Assembly (NCBI GenBank): GCA_022340615.1 | Contig: JAJDNO010000032.1 | Coordinates: 1-60,457 of the forward strand | Direction of reading: 5' to 3' | Length of the DNA stretch: 60,457 nt | From: Gallionella sp. | GTDB lineage: Bacteria; Pseudomonadota; Gammaproteobacteria; Burkholderiales; Gallionellaceae | Shown: positions 46,514 to 56,999 of the stretch, in pieces | Position numbering within the stretch: position 1 is the stretch's first letter | Layout of the letters: each line of letters starts with the position of its first letter | The notes under the pieces: model-generated | What the model saw: the letters and a program-made list of their open reading frames with translations, nothing else | The model's database searches: none | What the model was told of the DNA's origin: nothing | Made by a program: the position numbers and the translations under genes

Positions 46514-49459
46514 GTGCCATCCAGTAAAGCTCCCAAGAAGGCCAAGGTGACTTCAATACCAGTCCCTGCTGCAGCGCCGAACAAGCACGCTGCCAGTTTT
46601 CCCGTTGTAGGCATCGGCGCATCGGCCGGGGGGCTGGAGGCCTTCGAACATTTTTTCCGCAGCGTCCCGGTCAATCCCGGCATGGCATTTGTGCTGGTAC
46701 CTCATCTCGATCCGGGCCATTCCAGCATCCTTACCGAGATATTGCAACGCAGCACGGCGATGCCAGTGGTCGAGGCGCAGGATCAAATCAGGGTTGAGCC
46801 CAACTGCGTCTATGTGATTCCGCCCAATCGCGACATGGCGATCTTCCATGGCTCGCTGCAATTGAGCGTGCCGGAGCAGCCGCGCGGACAGCGCATGCCG
46901 ATCGACGCCTTCCTGCGCTCGCTGGCCGAGGATCAGGGCGAGCACGCGATCGGCATCATCCTGTCCGGAACCGGCACCGACGGTACGCTGGGGCTGCGCG
47001 CGATCATCGGCGCGGGCGGCATCTCGCTGGTGCAGGATCCGGCCACTGCCAAATACGATGGCATGCCGGCCAGCGCAATACAGGCCGGTTACGCCACCCA
47101 TGTGCTGCCGGTGGAAAAGATGCCCGGGGTGCTGCTGTCCGGCGCACGCATCCAGACCCTGCGCCAGCAGATGCCGCAGGCTCCGGCAGCGGTGAGCGGC
47201 ATGAACCGCATCCTGATGCAATTGCGCAGCGCCACCGGGCACGATTTTTCGCTGTACAAGAAAAGCACTATCGGCCGCCGCATCGAGCGGCGCATGTCTC
47301 AGCACAACATCGATGACATAGAGACCTATGCGCGCTACCTGAAGGAGTATCCGGCCGAGATTCAACTGCTGTTCAGGGAACTGCTGATCAACGTGACCAG
47401 TTTTTTCCGCGATCCCGATGCATTCGCGGTGCTGAAAAAAGACATCCTGCCGCTGCTGCTGGCGAACAAACTCGAAGACTACGTATTTCGCGCATGGGTG
47501 GCGGGTTGCGCGACCGGCGAGGAAGCCTATTCCGTCGCAATCCTGTTGCGCGAATACATGGATGAGAACCATCAGGAATTCAGGGTCCAGCTTTACGCCA
47601 CGGATCTCGACGACGAAGCGATTGCCGTCGCCCGCGCCGGAGTCTATCCGCCGAATATTGCGCAGGATGTGCCCCCCGAACGGCTGCGCCGCTTCTTCGT
47701 CAAGGATGATGCGGGCTACCGGGTAAAAAAGGAAATCCGCGAGATGGTGGTGTTCGCGGTGCAGAACGCAATCAAGGATCCGCCTTTCACTCGCCTCGAT
47801 CTGCTGTGTTGCCGCAACCTGCTGATCTACCTTGAAGCGGAACTGCAAGACCGCTTGATCCCGACTTTTCATTACGCACTGAAGCCCGGCGGTGTGCTGT
47901 TCCTGTCGCCATCCGAAAGCATCGGCAGCCACCCCGGCCTGTTCGAGCCGCTCAACCGCAAGTGGAAATTCTACCGGGTTGTCCCGTCCGCCGCTTCGAC
48001 ACGCGCGGTGATGTCGCGCGATGTTTCCCTGTCGCCAGGCAGCCAGGAAAAGGCGCCGGAGGAAGGAATGAAGAAGACCAAGGAAACCAATTTTGCCGAA
48101 CTGACCCGCCGCATATTGCTGCAGTCCTACGCTCCCGCATCGGTCGTGACGGACCTGAAAGGCAATATCGTGTTCGTGCATGGCGATACCGGAAAATACC
48201 TTCGTCCAGCGCCGGGCCAGGCCACGCTCAATGTCGTGGATATGGCGCGCGAGGGGTTGCAACTCGAACTGCGCGTCGCGCTGCAAAACGCCGGGCATGG
48301 CACATCGACCCAGAACCGGGAAGTGACGATCAAGCACAATGGCGAGACACAAGCCGTGAAGATCAGCATCCGCCCGTTGCCCGAGCCGGATGGGCTGCTT
48401 CTGGTGAGTTTTCAGGATATCGCACAACCGGCGCCAGCCAGGCCAAAACGGGGCAAACACGAAGCCGGGACTGGCAGCACGCAGCGCATCGACGAACTGG
48501 AAAAAGAACTGGCTTACACAAGGGAAAATCTCCAGGCGACCATTGAAGAGCAGCAGGCCTCCAACGAGGAGCTCAAATCCGCCAACGAAGAACTGCAATC
48601 GACCAACGAAGAACTGCAGTCGACCAATGAGGAACTGGAAACATCCAAGGAAGAGTTGCAATCGGTCAACGAGGAATTGACCACGGTAAATGCCGAGTTG
48701 CAGTCCAAGATCGAGCAGTTGGCCGGCATGCAGAATGACATGAAAAACCTGCTTGACAACATCAATATCGGCACCGTGTTTCTCGACGAAAATTTGCTGA
48801 TCCGGCGCTTCACTCGGGAAGCCGCGAATATTTACCGTCTGGTCGCCACCGACGTGGGCAGGTCTCTGGGTGACATCAAATCTAACATCGAAGGCAACGA
48901 CCTGCAGGCCGACGCACAGAAGGTGCTTGAAACACTGGTGCCCTGCGAGCGCGAGCTGCATACCTTCGATGGTGTCTATTATCTGGCGCGCATCCAGCCT
49001 TACCGCACCCTGGACAATGTGATCGAGGGCGTGGTGCTGACCTTCACCGATATCAGCCAGCACGTCGCGGCAGAGGCTGAAATCAGGGACTCGCGCGACC
49101 TGGCCGAGGCAATTGTCGATACGATAAGGGAACCACTCGTCGTGCTCGACAGAAAACTGCAAATAATCTCCGCAAGCCGTTCGTTTTACCGCAATTTCAA
49201 AGCCACACCGGACGAAACCTTGGGACGGCCGATTTACGAGTTGGGCAACCGCCAGTGGGATATTCCCGCGTTGCGCGAACTGCTGGAAAAAATTCTGCCG
49301 CAGGACCAGAATCTGGAAGGTTATACTGTTGAACACGATTTTCCGGCCATCGGGCACCGCAGGATGCTGCTCAATGCACGCGGCATCACCGGCAAGGATG
49401 GCAACATGAACCTGATCCTGCTGGCGATTGAGGATGCCGGCGCTGTCAGCAGGGCCTAG
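46514..49459 (+). CDS. CheB-CheR-PAS fusion protein (no kinase domain)
   Basis: A 981-residue signalling protein. Residues about 30-215 form a CheB methylesterase-type domain with Ser37 in GIGASAGG, His64 in PHLDPGH and Asp156 in SGTGTDGT, the probable triad. Residues about 225-495 form a CheR methyltransferase with FFRDPDAF, AWVAGCATGEEAYSVAI and LLCCRNLLIYL. After a PAS-like part comes a long heptad coiled coil (about 655-735), then two PAS domains. No receiver or histidine kinase is present at the end. GTG start has a GAGGAG box (46504-46509). The next two genes encode a kinase and regulator, likely partners. Confidence 0.92.
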   Translation: MPSSKAPKKAKVTSIPVPAAAPNKHAASFPVVGIGASAGGLEAFEHFFRSVPVNPGMAFVLVPHLDPGHSSILTEILQRSTAMPVVEAQDQIRVEPNCVYVIPPNRDMAIFHGSLQLSVPEQPRGQRMPIDAFLRSLAEDQGEHAIGIILSGTGTDGTLGLRAIIGAGGISLVQDPATAKYDGMPASAIQAGYATHVLPVEKMPGVLLSGARIQTLRQQMPQAPAAVSGMNRILMQLRSATGHDFSLYKKSTIGRRIERRMSQHNIDDIETYARYLKEYPAEIQLLFRELLINVTSFFRDPDAFAVLKKDILPLLLANKLEDYVFRAWVAGCATGEEAYSVAILLREYMDENHQEFRVQLYATDLDDEAIAVARAGVYPPNIAQDVPPERLRRFFVKDDAGYRVKKEIREMVVFAVQNAIKDPPFTRLDLLCCRNLLIYLEAELQDRLIPTFHYALKPGGVLFLSPSESIGSHPGLFEPLNRKWKFYRVVPSAASTRAVMSRDVSLSPGSQEKAPEEGMKKTKETNFAELTRRILLQSYAPASVVTDLKGNIVFVHGDTGKYLRPAPGQATLNVVDMAREGLQLELRVALQNAGHGTSTQNREVTIKHNGETQAVKISIRPLPEPDGLLLVSFQDIAQPAPARPKRGKHEAGTGSTQRIDELEKELAYTRENLQATIEEQQASNEELKSANEELQSTNEELQSTNEELETSKEELQSVNEELTTVNAELQSKIEQLAGMQNDMKNLLDNINIGTVFLDENLLIRRFTREAANIYRLVATDVGRSLGDIKSNIEGNDLQADAQKVLETLVPCERELHTFDGVYYLARIQPYRTLDNVIEGVVLTFTDISQHVAAEAEIRDSRDLAEAIVDTIREPLVVLDRKLQIISASRSFYRNFKATPDETLGRPIYELGNRQWDIPALRELLEKILPQDQNLEGYTVEHDFPAIGHRRMLLNARGITGKDGNMNLILLAIEDAGAVSRA
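48560..48706 (+). repeat. In-frame 21-bp repeats encoding a heptad coiled coil
   Basis: Six to seven near-copies of a 21-base unit encode the heptad (S/T)NEEL(Q/K/E)(S/T) at about residues 683-731 of the CheB-CheR-PAS protein. The run is typical of the signalling helix between CheR and PAS parts in this family. Repeats this similar at DNA level may change copy number by slippage. Confidence 0.8.
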
Positions 49460-49501
49460 CAATAATCCCCGTTCCAATTTACCGGGAGTGGCGAGGGACT
49501 C

Positions 49502-51478
49502 ATGAACAAGAAGCCGAATCAGACCAGGAAATTAAAAGAAAGCGCCTCGCTGCGCACACGCGCCGAGGCAACGCTTCGGCACGATAGTTCAGCACCGGCT
49601 GTGCAACGGCCCGCCGAAGAACTGCTGCATGAACTACAGGTTCACCAGATTGAACTGGAGATGCAGAACGAGGCCCTGCGTGAATCCCAGATCATGCTGG
49701 AAAAAGCCCGCGACCGATATCTGGATTTGTATGAATTCGCCCCGATTGGCTACCTCACGCTCACCCCCGATGAAGTGATCAGTGAAATCAATCTGACCGG
49801 GTCCGTGCTGCTGGGAGCAGAGCGCAGTAAACTTATCCGCCGACGATTCTCGGCCTTCGTTGTCCCCGAGGAGCTACATAGCTGGCACCGGATATTCATG
49901 CGTACATTGCATTACAGCGACCAGCAGAGTTGCGACTTGATGCTGCAGCGCGGCGACGGTTCCCGCCTGCATGTCCAGATGGGCGGCATCCACCTGTTCA
50001 GGGAGGGAGAAGAGCAGGTAGTGCACCTCACCCTCACAGACATCAGCAGGCGCGATCAGGCTCAGGCGACCGAGCGCCGTCTGAACTATCTGCTCGATCA
50101 TGCGCTGGACATGATTTTCATCTTTGAGCCCGATACCCTGCGCTTCGTCTATGCAAACAAGGGAGCGGAAACCGGTACGGGCTTCACTCGAGAAGAACTG
50201 TTGCAGATGACCCCGCTCGATCTGTTGCCGCTGATACCTGAGGCGGAATGCCGGGCGTTCATCGCCCCTCTGGGCAGCGGCAAACGAAAAAGGCGGCGTT
50301 TCGAGACGGTAGCGAGCCGCAAGCATGGAAAGGACATGCCGATTGAGACACAACTGCAATTCGTCAGACAGAATGATGATACCGGCCTGTATATAGCTAT
50401 CGCGCGGGACATTACCGAACGGAAGTTCGCCGAAAAGGAACTGCGCGAACAGAAGAACCTGCTTTGGCAGGTGATCGACGCTGATCCCAACATGATTTAT
50501 GTCAAGGATAGCAAGGGCAGATTCTTGCTGGTCAACCAGACGGTGGCCGATTACTGCGGGGTGTCAATTCAAAGCATGATCGGCAAAAAGAATAGCGATT
50601 TCAATTCGAATACTCGCGAAGTCGAGCGGTTTTCAGCGGCCGACCGGGAGGTGGTTGAAAACAAGCATGATGTGATATTCACCGATTTGTTGAGTGGGAA
50701 TGGCGAAGATCATTGGATTCACACAATAAAACGGCCTTTGCTGCATGCAGATGGCTCAATCAATGTGCTTGGCATCGGAGTGGATGTTACCGGACTCAAG
50801 ATGGCCGAAGCGAAGCTTGCCGAATCCTATCGTGAATTGCAGCGGCTCACGCTGCATCTGGAAAATGTAAGGGCTGAGGAGCGTGCGAGTATCGCGCGAA
50901 ATCTTCACGATGAAATGGGGGCGACGCTTGCCGCGCTGAAAATGCGCACTGCCTGGCTTGCCTCCAGGCTTCCCGACACTGCGCCGCATCTGCTTGAAGA
51001 AGTGGCGCACATTTCGGAACTGGTTACGTCAGGAATGCAGACCGTGCGTCAGGTGGTATCCGAACTGCGGCCGAACCTGCTGGACGATGTCGGACTGATT
51101 GCTGCCGTCAAGGACTACGTTAAAAGATTCCAGCGCGATAGCGGCATAGAATGCGAACTTGTATTGCCCCGAACAGATGTATCGCTGGACGAGAATCAAT
51201 CCGTAACCGTGTTCCGTATCCTCCAGGAATCGCTGAACAATGTGTCCAAGCATGCCCGGGCAAAAAGGGTGGAAATCAGTTTCTCCCATAAGGACGGCTG
51301 GCTCGTGCTGGAAATAAGGGACAATGGCATCGGGTTTGACCAGAGTCGCAAGGAGAACAGCTACGGCTTGCTCGGCATCAAGGAGCGCGCGATGATGATA
51401 GGAGGAAATGCCAGGATAGAAAGCACACCAGGAATAGGTACGCTGGTGACACTCAGAATTCCCGCCGATCAGGCTTGA
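49502..51478 (+). CDS. PAS-domain sensor histidine kinase (NarX/HisKA_3 type)
   Basis: A 658-residue soluble kinase. The N-terminus has a helical region with LLHELQVHQIELEMQNEALRE, found in many PAS kinases, then three PAS domains (about residues 75-185, 190-310 and 315-435). The HisKA_3 dimerisation domain has ARNLHDEMGATLAALK, with phospho-His469, and the HATPase domain has ILQESLNNVSKHARA (N box) and LEIRDNGIGFD, then YGLLGIKERA. No membrane helix is present, so it senses an internal signal; no heme or flavin ligand is apparent. It is followed by a matching response regulator. Confidence 0.93.
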   Translation: MNKKPNQTRKLKESASLRTRAEATLRHDSSAPAVQRPAEELLHELQVHQIELEMQNEALRESQIMLEKARDRYLDLYEFAPIGYLTLTPDEVISEINLTGSVLLGAERSKLIRRRFSAFVVPEELHSWHRIFMRTLHYSDQQSCDLMLQRGDGSRLHVQMGGIHLFREGEEQVVHLTLTDISRRDQAQATERRLNYLLDHALDMIFIFEPDTLRFVYANKGAETGTGFTREELLQMTPLDLLPLIPEAECRAFIAPLGSGKRKRRRFETVASRKHGKDMPIETQLQFVRQNDDTGLYIAIARDITERKFAEKELREQKNLLWQVIDADPNMIYVKDSKGRFLLVNQTVADYCGVSIQSMIGKKNSDFNSNTREVERFSAADREVVENKHDVIFTDLLSGNGEDHWIHTIKRPLLHADGSINVLGIGVDVTGLKMAEAKLAESYRELQRLTLHLENVRAEERASIARNLHDEMGATLAALKMRTAWLASRLPDTAPHLLEEVAHISELVTSGMQTVRQVVSELRPNLLDDVGLIAAVKDYVKRFQRDSGIECELVLPRTDVSLDENQSVTVFRILQESLNNVSKHARAKRVEISFSHKDGWLVLEIRDNGIGFDQSRKENSYGLLGIKERAMMIGGNARIESTPGIGTLVTLRIPADQA

Positions 51479-51525
51479 AAGATGCTGCCGGCAGGTACCG
51501 CCATTCATGCAGAAAGAGGTGAACC

Positions 51526-52158
51526 GTGATACGGGTTTTTATCGTAGATGACCACGTTATTGTGCGGCAAGGATTGCGCAGGATACTCGAGGAAGCCGAT
51601 GGCATCGAAGTAACCGGAGAGGCTGCCAACGGGGTCGAAGCACTGAAAAAGATCAATACCCTGGATTGGGATGTGATGCTGCTCGATATTTCCATGCCCG
51701 AAAAAGGCGGTGATGACACGTTGAGGCAGCTGCTGAACGAAAAAAAGGATGCCAAGGTATTGATACTCAGCATGTACTCGGAGGATCAATATGCGGTCCG
51801 GTTGATGAAGGCAGGCGCGTGGGGGTATCTGACCAAGGATGTCGCTCCGGAACAGCTGGTTGTTGCAATCAGGCAGGTGATGAGCGGAAAAAAATATATC
51901 GGCCCCACGCTTGCCGAATTGATGTTGATGGAAATCAATTCAGACCGTGAGAAGCCGCTGCACGAAAGTCTGAGCGACAGGGAATACCAGGTATTGAAGC
52001 TGCTCGGTTCCGGGAAAAAAGTGTCCGAAATCGCAGCAGCGCTGTCATTGAGCGTAAAAACGATCAGCACCTATCGTGCGCACATCCTGGAAAAAATGAA
52101 ATTGAAGAACAACGCCGAACTTATTTATTACGTGATTCAGAACGGGTTGCTGCAGTAA
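51526..52158 (+). CDS. NarL/FixJ-family response regulator
   Basis: A 210-residue regulator. The receiver domain has VDDH at the acidic pocket, phospho-Asp54 in MLLDISMPEKGG and the conserved Lys in GYLTKD. The C-terminal LuxR-type HTH starts LSDREYQVLKLLGSGKKVSEIAAALSLSVKTIS. GTG start with an AGAGGTGA-like box upstream. The gene follows the kinase by 47 bases and is surely its partner. Target promoters are not known; the stress cluster starting at 53.4 kb is a candidate by position only. Confidence 0.94.
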   Translation: MIRVFIVDDHVIVRQGLRRILEEADGIEVTGEAANGVEALKKINTLDWDVMLLDISMPEKGGDDTLRQLLNEKKDAKVLILSMYSEDQYAVRLMKAGAWGYLTKDVAPEQLVVAIRQVMSGKKYIGPTLAELMLMEINSDREKPLHESLSDREYQVLKLLGSGKKVSEIAAALSLSVKTISTYRAHILEKMKLKNNAELIYYVIQNGLLQ

Positions 52159-52171
52159 TTGGCGCTGGCCA

Positions 52172-52193
52172 TCCCGTCGGTGCGATGACGGGA
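52172..52193. terminator. Possible shared terminator of convergent regulators
   Basis: TCCCGTC and GACGGGA pair perfectly over seven bases around an eight-base loop, in the 37-base gap between convergent genes. The plus strand continues AAATTA and the minus strand has no T run, so strength is doubtful. Confidence 0.35.
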
Positions 52194-52195
52194 AA

Positions 52196-53047
52196 TTACC
52201 CGGCTTTCACCACCCGCACGACTGTCGTTTTGCCCTTGTACTGGCCCGGCGTGACGCCCATGACACGCTTGAAATGGCGGATGTAATGGCTCTGGTCATT
52301 GAATCCCATGGTCTCGGCAACCTGCGTCAGCGACATCCCCTGGCGCAGCAGCGGCAACGAACGCTCGATGCGCAGATGGATCTGATATGCATGCGGGGTC
52401 AGGCCGAACTGCGCGGTAAACGCTTTCAGGAAATGAAACCGGCTGAGCCCGGATATCCGCGCGATTTCGTCCAGCGAAATCGCATGGGCGTACTGCTCGA
52501 ATAGGTAGTCGCGCGCCTGCAATAGCGACTCCCGCCTCGGGCTGATCATCTCCTGTACACGTCGTTCTCCATGACGGTTCAACAACGTCCAGACACACTC
52601 TGCCATGCGGCTTTGCAGCTCGAATGCCGCCACATTCTCCAGAATCGCAGCATGCAACCGTTTGCAGGACATGTACACCGCCTCATCGATACTCGGATCT
52701 GGCCTGAAATGCAGCGGCCCGACGATTTCCATCTCCTCACCGTATTGCTGCATAGTCTCCGGGGTGATGAACAGCACCTGGAAATCCTGCGGTTTGCTCA
52801 CACGTATGGTTTCGTGGGTTTCGCCCGGCTCGAACAGCGTGGTGCTGGAATCAGCGACCCGGTTTGTGCGCTGCCGGTAGCGTTTATCGGCAGCCACCAC
52901 ATCATTGGTGCAGAATGCATACTGCTCGTGAAAAACCCGCCAATGGCGGGAGCTGCTTCGGGCCATCATTAATTCGACGCCGGGCAGGGCAGCGGATCGA
53001 GCGAACCTGATTTGTTCATTCTCATTCATATTATTGATATTGTTCAA
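52196..53047 (-). CDS. AraC-family transcriptional regulator
   Basis: A 283-residue regulator with an N-terminal cupin-like sensing domain (RRQRTNR, GETHETIRVSKPQDFQVLFITPE, a typical AraC_binding pattern) and a C-terminal pair of HTH motifs (ISLDEIARISGLSRFHFLKAFTAQFGLTPHAYQ and GMSLTQVAETMGFNDQSHYIRHFKRVMGVTPGQY). The start is probably TTG (complement of 53045-53047), since an AGGGAG box at 53056-53061 is eight bases upstream. The first ATG (53029) has no Shine-Dalgarno. It is divergent from the stress cluster and convergent with the response regulator. Effector unknown. Confidence 0.88.
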   Translation of the reverse strand: MNNINNMNENEQIRFARSAALPGVELMMARSSSRHWRVFHEQYAFCTNDVVAADKRYRQRTNRVADSSTTLFEPGETHETIRVSKPQDFQVLFITPETMQQYGEEMEIVGPLHFRPDPSIDEAVYMSCKRLHAAILENVAAFELQSRMAECVWTLLNRHGERRVQEMISPRRESLLQARDYLFEQYAHAISLDEIARISGLSRFHFLKAFTAQFGLTPHAYQIHLRIERSLPLLRQGMSLTQVAETMGFNDQSHYIRHFKRVMGVTPGQYKGKTTVVRVVKAG

Positions 53048-53383
53048 TTTATTATCTCCCTGATATCGACGCCGCTGCCTTAAGTCGGCATGCAACAATC
53101 ACACCAGAATTTTACCTTGTGCATGCTGTCCGCGGCCAACAATAACGTACAACTGCAGCAAAAAACTTCAGCAATTGTGTTCTATACCAAAGTTGATGCA
53201 AGCGTGAAGATTCATAACCTTGATTATTGTATCTGAGGGGTGCTTCCTGTTTCAGCCATGTTGCGGACTTATTCAAGCAGTGACCTGCCGGAAGGCTGCT
53301 GTCCGGACACACCGATTTGATCCAACTATCAGCTTTAACATTTGAGTTACTCAGCAATGGACTTGAGTATAGGACAAACTCCG
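53048..53383. other. Noncoding region upstream of the AraC regulator and stress cluster
   Basis: This 336-base region separates the divergent AraC gene from the small genes that follow. It must hold promoters for both directions. Composition is less GC-rich than the coding parts. No convincing operator, tRNA or terminator was seen. A 143-codon frame on the minus strand (53112-53543) looks spurious: it has no Shine-Dalgarno or recognisable domain. Confidence 0.4.
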
Positions 53384-53608
53384 ATGAAATATTTCTGGAA
53401 TTGGCAATGTCCGGTTGAGCGATGCGCCTATTTTTTTGCGGCCTCGCTGGGGGCACAATCCGAGTGCCAGAAAAAATCCGAAATATCGAAATCCAGCAAC
53501 AGAAATGATCATGTCGACAACCATTCCGAACACTCCCGAACAATCATCAATGCTGCGCGATTCGCAATGGAATCATCGAAATTTTATTCAATTTGGAGCA
53601 AATCATGA
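53384..53608 (+). CDS. Possible 74-residue Cys-containing small protein
   Basis: An ORF from ATG 53384 whose stop overlaps the start of the next gene as ATGA, an arrangement that suggests coupled translation. An AGGA is nine bases upstream of its ATG. The product begins MKYFWNWQCPVERCAYFF and has three Cys in the first 30 residues, then a polar Ser/Asn/His-rich tail. No family was recognised. Composition is less clearly coding than in neighbours, so this may also be only leader sequence of the SAP-like gene. Confidence 0.3.
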   Translation: MKYFWNWQCPVERCAYFFAASLGAQSECQKKSEISKSSNRNDHVDNHSEHSRTIINAARFAMESSKFYSIWSKS

Positions 53609-53811
53609 AGATGGAAGAGATACGCGGCATTGCAAAGACACACCATATCAGGACGGCTCATCTTTCCAAACGCGATCTGATCAGGTCGATCCAGAGCGAG
53701 GAGGGAAACTTTGAATGCTTTGCAACCGCAGTTGGTGGCCAATGCGACCAGGTTAATTGCATCTGGCGCGAGGACTGCTTAGGCGCGGCGCGTGAAAAGA
53801 TGCTGTCCTGA
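53605..53811 (+). CDS. Small SAP/Rho-N-like domain protein
   Basis: A 68-residue protein. The N-terminal half is a helix-extended-helix of the SAP/Rho N-terminal type (MEEIRGIAKTHHIRTAHLSKRDLIRSIQ), a nucleic-acid-binding fold. The C-terminal half holds conserved cysteines (GNFECFATAVGGQCDQVNC then WREDC), probably a metal site. Small proteins of this two-part form are common in Gram-negative anaerobes and betaproteobacteria; function is unknown. GGAG lies six bases before the ATG at 53605. It leads the run of stress genes. Confidence 0.72.
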   Translation: MKMEEIRGIAKTHHIRTAHLSKRDLIRSIQSEEGNFECFATAVGGQCDQVNCIWREDCLGAAREKMLS

Positions 53812-53959
53812 TCTTGGAGGTACATTGCGAGTGAAACAGGAGATGAATGAGTAACACGATGCGGAACCAGCGATGGAGCTATCCGGTATCGAAAGGCAAG
53901 TGCAGCAAAGCTGACGGGGGCTTTTCCCGGTATCCATGTATTACGAAAGGAAGAATGAA

Positions 53960-54166
53960 ATGGCAACTGGCACAGTCAAATGGTTCAACGATTCCAAGGG
54001 TTTCGGTTTCATCGCTCCGGACGACGGGGGAGACGATCTGTTCGCCCACTATTCCGCAATAAACATGAGCGGCTTCAAGACGCTCAAGGAAGGGCAGAAG
54101 ATCAGTTACGAAATCACCCAGGGACCGAAGGGAAGGCAGGCCTCGAATATCCAGGACCTCAAGTAG
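53960..54166 (+). CDS. Cold shock domain protein (CspA family)
   Basis: A 68-residue single-domain RNA/DNA-binding protein. RNP1 is KGFGFIAP and RNP2 is DLFAHYSAI; it begins [10 protein letters not shown], fully typical of the family. Such proteins melt RNA structure during cold, stationary phase or other stress. ATG 53960 is preferred, with AAAGGAAG upstream; a frame to 53936 has no support. The 148-base leader before it could carry the structured 5' UTR usual for these genes. Which Csp type (cold, stationary phase) cannot be told. Confidence 0.95.
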   Translation: MATGTVKWFNDSKGFGFIAPDDGGDDLFAHYSAINMSGFKTLKEGQKISYEITQGPKGRQASNIQDLK

Positions 54167-54246
54167 CAGCGCGAACTGCGATCCGGTGAAGTCCTGATGA
54201 TGCTGGCCACCCAGACATTTATTAACTTCAAGCAAGGAGAAATATC

Positions 54247-54717
54247 ATGGCAAATATCACCCGTTTCAATCCGTTCAACGAACTGGCACGCATCGATCCG
54301 CTGCTGACGCGCTTCGATCCGTTCCGCGACATGGATGACTTTTTCGGCAGCATGATGACGCGCCCGATGCTTCGCGAGTTAACCGAGGCTGAACCGCAGA
54401 TCAAGATGGACGTGAAGGAGTCCGACGGCAATTACGTGGTCCATGCCGAAATCCCCGGTGTGAAGAAGGAAGACATCCACGTGACGATAGAGGGCAACCG
54501 CGTGTCCATCAGTGCCGAAGTCAAACAGGAAAAGGAAGTGAAGGAAGGCGAGCGCGTGATACGCAGCGAGCGCAGTTACGGCATGGCCTCGCGCAGTTTC
54601 AGCCTGGCCGATGAAGTAGACCAGGGCAAGTCCCAGGCCAAATATGCCGACGGCGTGCTGGAATTGACCTTGCCGAAAAAACCCGGTTCGTCGCGCAAGG
54701 AGATTTCCGTTTCATAA
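54247..54717 (+). CDS. Small heat shock protein Hsp20
   Basis: A 156-residue chaperone which holds unfolded proteins without ATP. After an N-terminal arm rich in Phe/Arg (FNPFNELARIDPLLTRFDPF) comes the alpha-crystallin domain, PQIKMDVKESDGNYVVHAEIPGVKKEDIHV through SRSFSLADEVDQGKSQAKYADGVLELTLPK (the AxxxxGVL motif). A C-terminal (I/V)x(I/V)-like end is ISVS. An AAGGAG box precedes the ATG. In Burkholderia and relatives, Hsp20 genes of this type occur in low-oxygen or stress loci. No clear sigma32 promoter was seen. Confidence 0.95.
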   Translation: MANITRFNPFNELARIDPLLTRFDPFRDMDDFFGSMMTRPMLRELTEAEPQIKMDVKESDGNYVVHAEIPGVKKEDIHVTIEGNRVSISAEVKQEKEVKEGERVIRSERSYGMASRSFSLADEVDQGKSQAKYADGVLELTLPKKPGSSRKEISVS

Positions 54718-54746
54718 CGATTCAACCAACTCTGCAGGAGTTAATC

Positions 54747-55163
54747 ATGCTTAACAAATCACTATTGATATCCGTCATAAGCGGCACGGTGCTTTCGATG
54801 GGCCTGGCCATGGCGGCCGACCAGGATCGCACGCAGCTCCAGGATCAGACCCGAGACCGGCTTCAGACGCCGGATCAACTCAAGGACCGAGACCGAGACC
54901 GTGATCAGATCAGGGATCAGGACAGGATATACGGCAGCCAGCTCATGACCGTGCAGGAGCGCAACGAATTTCGTGCGCGTATGCGCGCAGCGAAAACCGT
55001 CCAGGAACGCGAGCGGATTCGCAACGAACATCACGAACGGATGCAAATCCGCGCGAAGGAACGCGGCGTCACGCTGCCCGATGAACCGCCGGCAATGGGC
55101 GGTGGCATGGGTCCCGGGGGCGGTGGTATGGGCGGCGGAATGGGCGGCGGAATGGGCCGCTGA
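54747..55163 (+). CDS. Exported charged protein with Gly/Met-rich tail
   Basis: A 138-residue exported protein. Signal peptide (about residues 1-24) ends at LAMAADQD. The mature part has a highly charged Asp-Arg-Gln repeat (DRDRDRDQIRDQDRIYG), a helical section EFRARMRAAKTVQERERIRNEHHERMQIRAKERG, then PDEPP and a Gly/Met tail (MGGGMGPGGGGMGGGM). Proteins with this ERERIRxEHxxxMQxRA region and Gly-rich end are widespread in betaproteobacteria, without known function. A GCAGGAG box lies upstream. Confidence 0.8.
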   Translation: MLNKSLLISVISGTVLSMGLAMAADQDRTQLQDQTRDRLQTPDQLKDRDRDRDQIRDQDRIYGSQLMTVQERNEFRARMRAAKTVQERERIRNEHHERMQIRAKERGVTLPDEPPAMGGGMGPGGGGMGGGMGGGMGR

Positions 55164-55171
55164 TCGTTGCA

Positions 55172-56913
<1,742 letters not shown>

Positions 56914-56999
56914 AGACAGATGTCAAATCTAAAGCGCCTGGTGTGCCGCTGAAAAACAATTTACGGAGACGGCATTACGGCTTAATGGAGGCAAATATC

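Noticed and set aside
46553-49477. Open frame of 974 codons antisense to the CheB-CheR-PAS gene
   Set aside because: It is the complement of a clear multi-domain gene. No family motif, no Shine-Dalgarno, and codon-phase bias of GC-rich genes explains such long antisense frames.
53318-53333. TTGAT-ATCA pair as an FNR site before the stress cluster
   Set aside because: The half sites are six bases apart rather than four and the match is imperfect.
53112-53543. 143-codon frame on the minus strand before the stress cluster
   Set aside because: No ribosome-binding site or domain, unlikely composition, and it covers the region that must contain promoters.
55095-55163. Gly/Met tail of the charged exported protein as a displaced GroEL GGM tail
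   Set aside because: The tail precedes a groEL lacking one, which is tempting, but similar Gly/Met- or Gly/Pro-rich ends are normal for this exported protein family, and the frame belongs to a gene with a signal peptide.
54747-55163. DNA repeats in the Asp-Arg region as a tandem-repeat locus
   Set aside because: The repeats are short and imperfect, in frame, and explained by the charged protein sequence.
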